From positions 166,140 through 230,139 of the forward strand of contig NZ_SCNL01000006.1 in assembly GCF_005502745.1 (NCBI RefSeq): DNA of 64,000 nucleotides, read 5' to 3'. Shown piece by piece: positions 63,054 through 64,000 of the stretch. Origin of the DNA: Sphingomonas sp. 3P27F8 (GTDB lineage Bacteria; Pseudomonadota; Alphaproteobacteria; Sphingomonadales; Sphingomonadaceae). Position numbers and translations under genes: made by a program. The notes under the pieces were generated by a model. That model saw only the letters and a list, made by a program, of their open reading frames with translations. It did no database searches and had not been told where the DNA came from. Positions within the stretch are counted from its first letter, which is position 1. Every line of letters starts with the position of its first letter.

Positions 63054-63842
63054 ATGACTGACACTGCCGCGAAGACCCGGCCGACGCCCAAGGCAGCGGT
63101 TGCATCCGCCGCGCCGGCCACCGAGGTCGTCGCGAACAAGGTCGAGGCGCCCGCCGCCACCGCGTCCACACCGGTGCAATCGCCGGCCGCGACCACCCTG
63201 ACGAAGCCTGTCGCGGCGGCGCCGGTCGCCAAGAAGGCTGAATCGCGGGGTGCGATCATCGCCGCTCCAACCACGAAACCGACCCCGGCGGCTCCCCGTC
63301 CGGCGGTCAAGCCGGTCGCCAAGAAGCCGGCACTCCGGGCGGCGCCTGTCGCCACGCCCAAACGTCCTGCCGCCAAGCTGGCGACCACCGCAAAGGAACC
63401 GAAAATGGTCGAGAACCTCAAGACTGTCACCGACAAGACCCAGGCCTATTTCACCGACGCCAACGAGCGCGCCAAGGGCGCCCTCGAAAAGAGCGTGAAG
63501 GCGTTCGAGGAAGCCAACGCTTTCCAGAAGGGCAATATCGAAGCGCTCGTCGAATCGTCGAAGATCGCCGCCAAGGGCGCCGAAAAGCTCGGCCAGGACG
63601 CCGCTGCCTATGCCAAGAGCTCGTACGAGAAGGCGAACGAGGCGTTCAGGGCGATGTCGAGCGTGAAGTCGCCGACCGATCTTTTCAAGCTGCAGAGCGA
63701 TTTCGTCCGCGCCTCGTTTGACGCGTTCGTTGCCGAAACCTCGCGCTCGACCGAAGCCGCGCTGAAGCTGGCCGGTGAAATCGCGCAGCCGCTGTCGAAC
63801 CGGTTCGCGCTCGCCGCGGAAAAGGTCAAGGCAGCAGCCTGA
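63054..63842 (+). CDS. phaP: Phasin with Ala/Pro/Lys-rich N-terminal extension
   Basis: A 262-aa PHA granule protein. Residues about 118-262 are the phasin core ('KTVTDKTQAYFTDANERAKGALEKS', then 'FEEANAFQKGNIEALVESSKIAAKGAEKLG'-type amphipathic helices). Residues 1-117 are low-complexity Ala/Pro/Lys/Val with repeated PVAKK units and strongly basic, like the histone H1-like arm of PhaF proteins but at the opposite end. An internal ATG at codon 118 could start a core-only form. It follows phaC. Confidence 0.88.
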   Translation: MTDTAAKTRPTPKAAVASAAPATEVVANKVEAPAATASTPVQSPAATTLTKPVAAAPVAKKAESRGAIIAAPTTKPTPAAPRPAVKPVAKKPALRAAPVATPKRPAAKLATTAKEPKMVENLKTVTDKTQAYFTDANERAKGALEKSVKAFEEANAFQKGNIEALVESSKIAAKGAEKLGQDAAAYAKSSYEKANEAFRAMSSVKSPTDLFKLQSDFVRASFDAFVAETSRSTEAALKLAGEIAQPLSNRFALAAEKVKAAA

Positions 63843-63890
63843 GCGGTCAGTGGCGCGCGCCTGCCGCGTGCCATGGCCCGATATGAATGA

Positions 63891-63922
63891 GAAGGGCGGC
63901 CGCGCGATGCGGTCGCCCTTTC
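63891..63922 (+). terminator. Intrinsic terminator after the phasin gene
   Basis: GAAGGGCGGCCGC (63891-63903) pairs, with one G-T pair, with GCGGTCGCCCTTTC (63909-63922). It begins about 50 bp after the phasin stop. Confidence 0.7.
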
Positions 63923-64000
63923 TATTTCCCCGGTTGTTTTGCCGCACCGCACGTTGCACCCTTGCCCTGCGCACTATCGATGCCATATTTTACATCGAAC

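Noticed and set aside
61048..63171. Long upstream extension of the aminotransferase frame
   Set aside because: It is antisense to phaC; the ribosome site and family N-terminus place the start at 61047 or 61044.
1..64000. Phage, IS, integrase, toxin-antitoxin or CRISPR elements
   Set aside because: No transposase or integrase motif, no regularly spaced direct repeats outside the serine-repeat gene, and no att-like duplication of the tRNA-Leu 3' end noticed.

Overview
The window looks like chromosomal DNA of a strictly or facultatively respiring alphaproteobacterium of the Sphingomonas group. The reasons are very high GC throughout, a cbb3 oxidase cluster of alphaproteobacterial layout, NodT-type outer-membrane channels, a DksA of the Cys-poor alphaproteobacterial kind, the hflK-hflC-degP series, and a PHA synthase/phasin pair. 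I see no plasmid, phage, IS or CRISPR hallmark. It reads as ordinary chromosome with a few accessory blocks. Assignments rest on reading protein motifs by eye; no database search was possible.

Layout. 1-5.9 kb: the end of one NodT-type efflux channel gene (+), convergent with a minus-strand efflux operon (FUSC permease, DUF1656 protein, HlyD-type fusion protein, second NodT lipoprotein), whose four genes overlap by 4 bp at each junction. 6.2-8.3 kb: M3 dipeptidase dcp with a bidirectional terminator. 8.4-16.1 kb: a complete minus-strand ccoNOQP-ccoGHIS operon, including the very small ccoQ (52 aa) and ccoS (56 aa), with an FNR/FixK-type box upstream. 16.2-17.8 kb: hemN with its own FNR-type box, plus a small Cys-containing protein. 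17.8-22.5 kb: a 1335-aa Pls/PosA-type synthetase (A and T domains followed by a membrane/left-handed beta-helix region) coupled to a 4'-phosphopantetheinyl transferase. This is the most unusual locus here.

22.5-29.5 kb: a fumarylacetoacetase-fold hydrolase and an IclR regulator face a five-gene beta-oxidation-like operon (SDR, acyl-CoA dehydrogenase, CaiB-type CoA transferase, thiolase, hotdog hydratase) across a short AT-rich divergent region with two dyads. 29.5-36.2 kb: DUF4126 protein and a sensory operon (1147-aa triple-receiver hybrid kinase, CheR, CheB, receiver-kinase). 36.3-42.9 kb: GT-C-like membrane protein, tRNA-Leu(CAA), hutF, a quinone reductase-like flavoprotein, a ClC transporter, a PilZ protein and dksA. 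43.3-44.3 kb: a serine-repeat protein with a PEP-CTERM-like tail.

44.3-58.3 kb is largely housekeeping: a host-attachment-family protein, serS-surE-nlpD-like-tyrS, a PilZ protein, dctA, a CoA-binding protein, mrp, hflK-hflC, degP-like protease, a HerA-like ATPase and a thioesterase. 58.5-64 kb: a small exported protein, a TauE/SafE permease, an AlaC-like aminotransferase, and the polyhydroxyalkanoate pair phaC and phasin, the latter with a long Ala/Pro/Lys N-terminal extension.

How the parts fit: low-oxygen respiration (cco) and oxygen-independent haem synthesis (hemN) appear to share FNR/FixK control. The beta-oxidation island would feed acyl-CoA into central metabolism, and phaC/phasin would store excess carbon.
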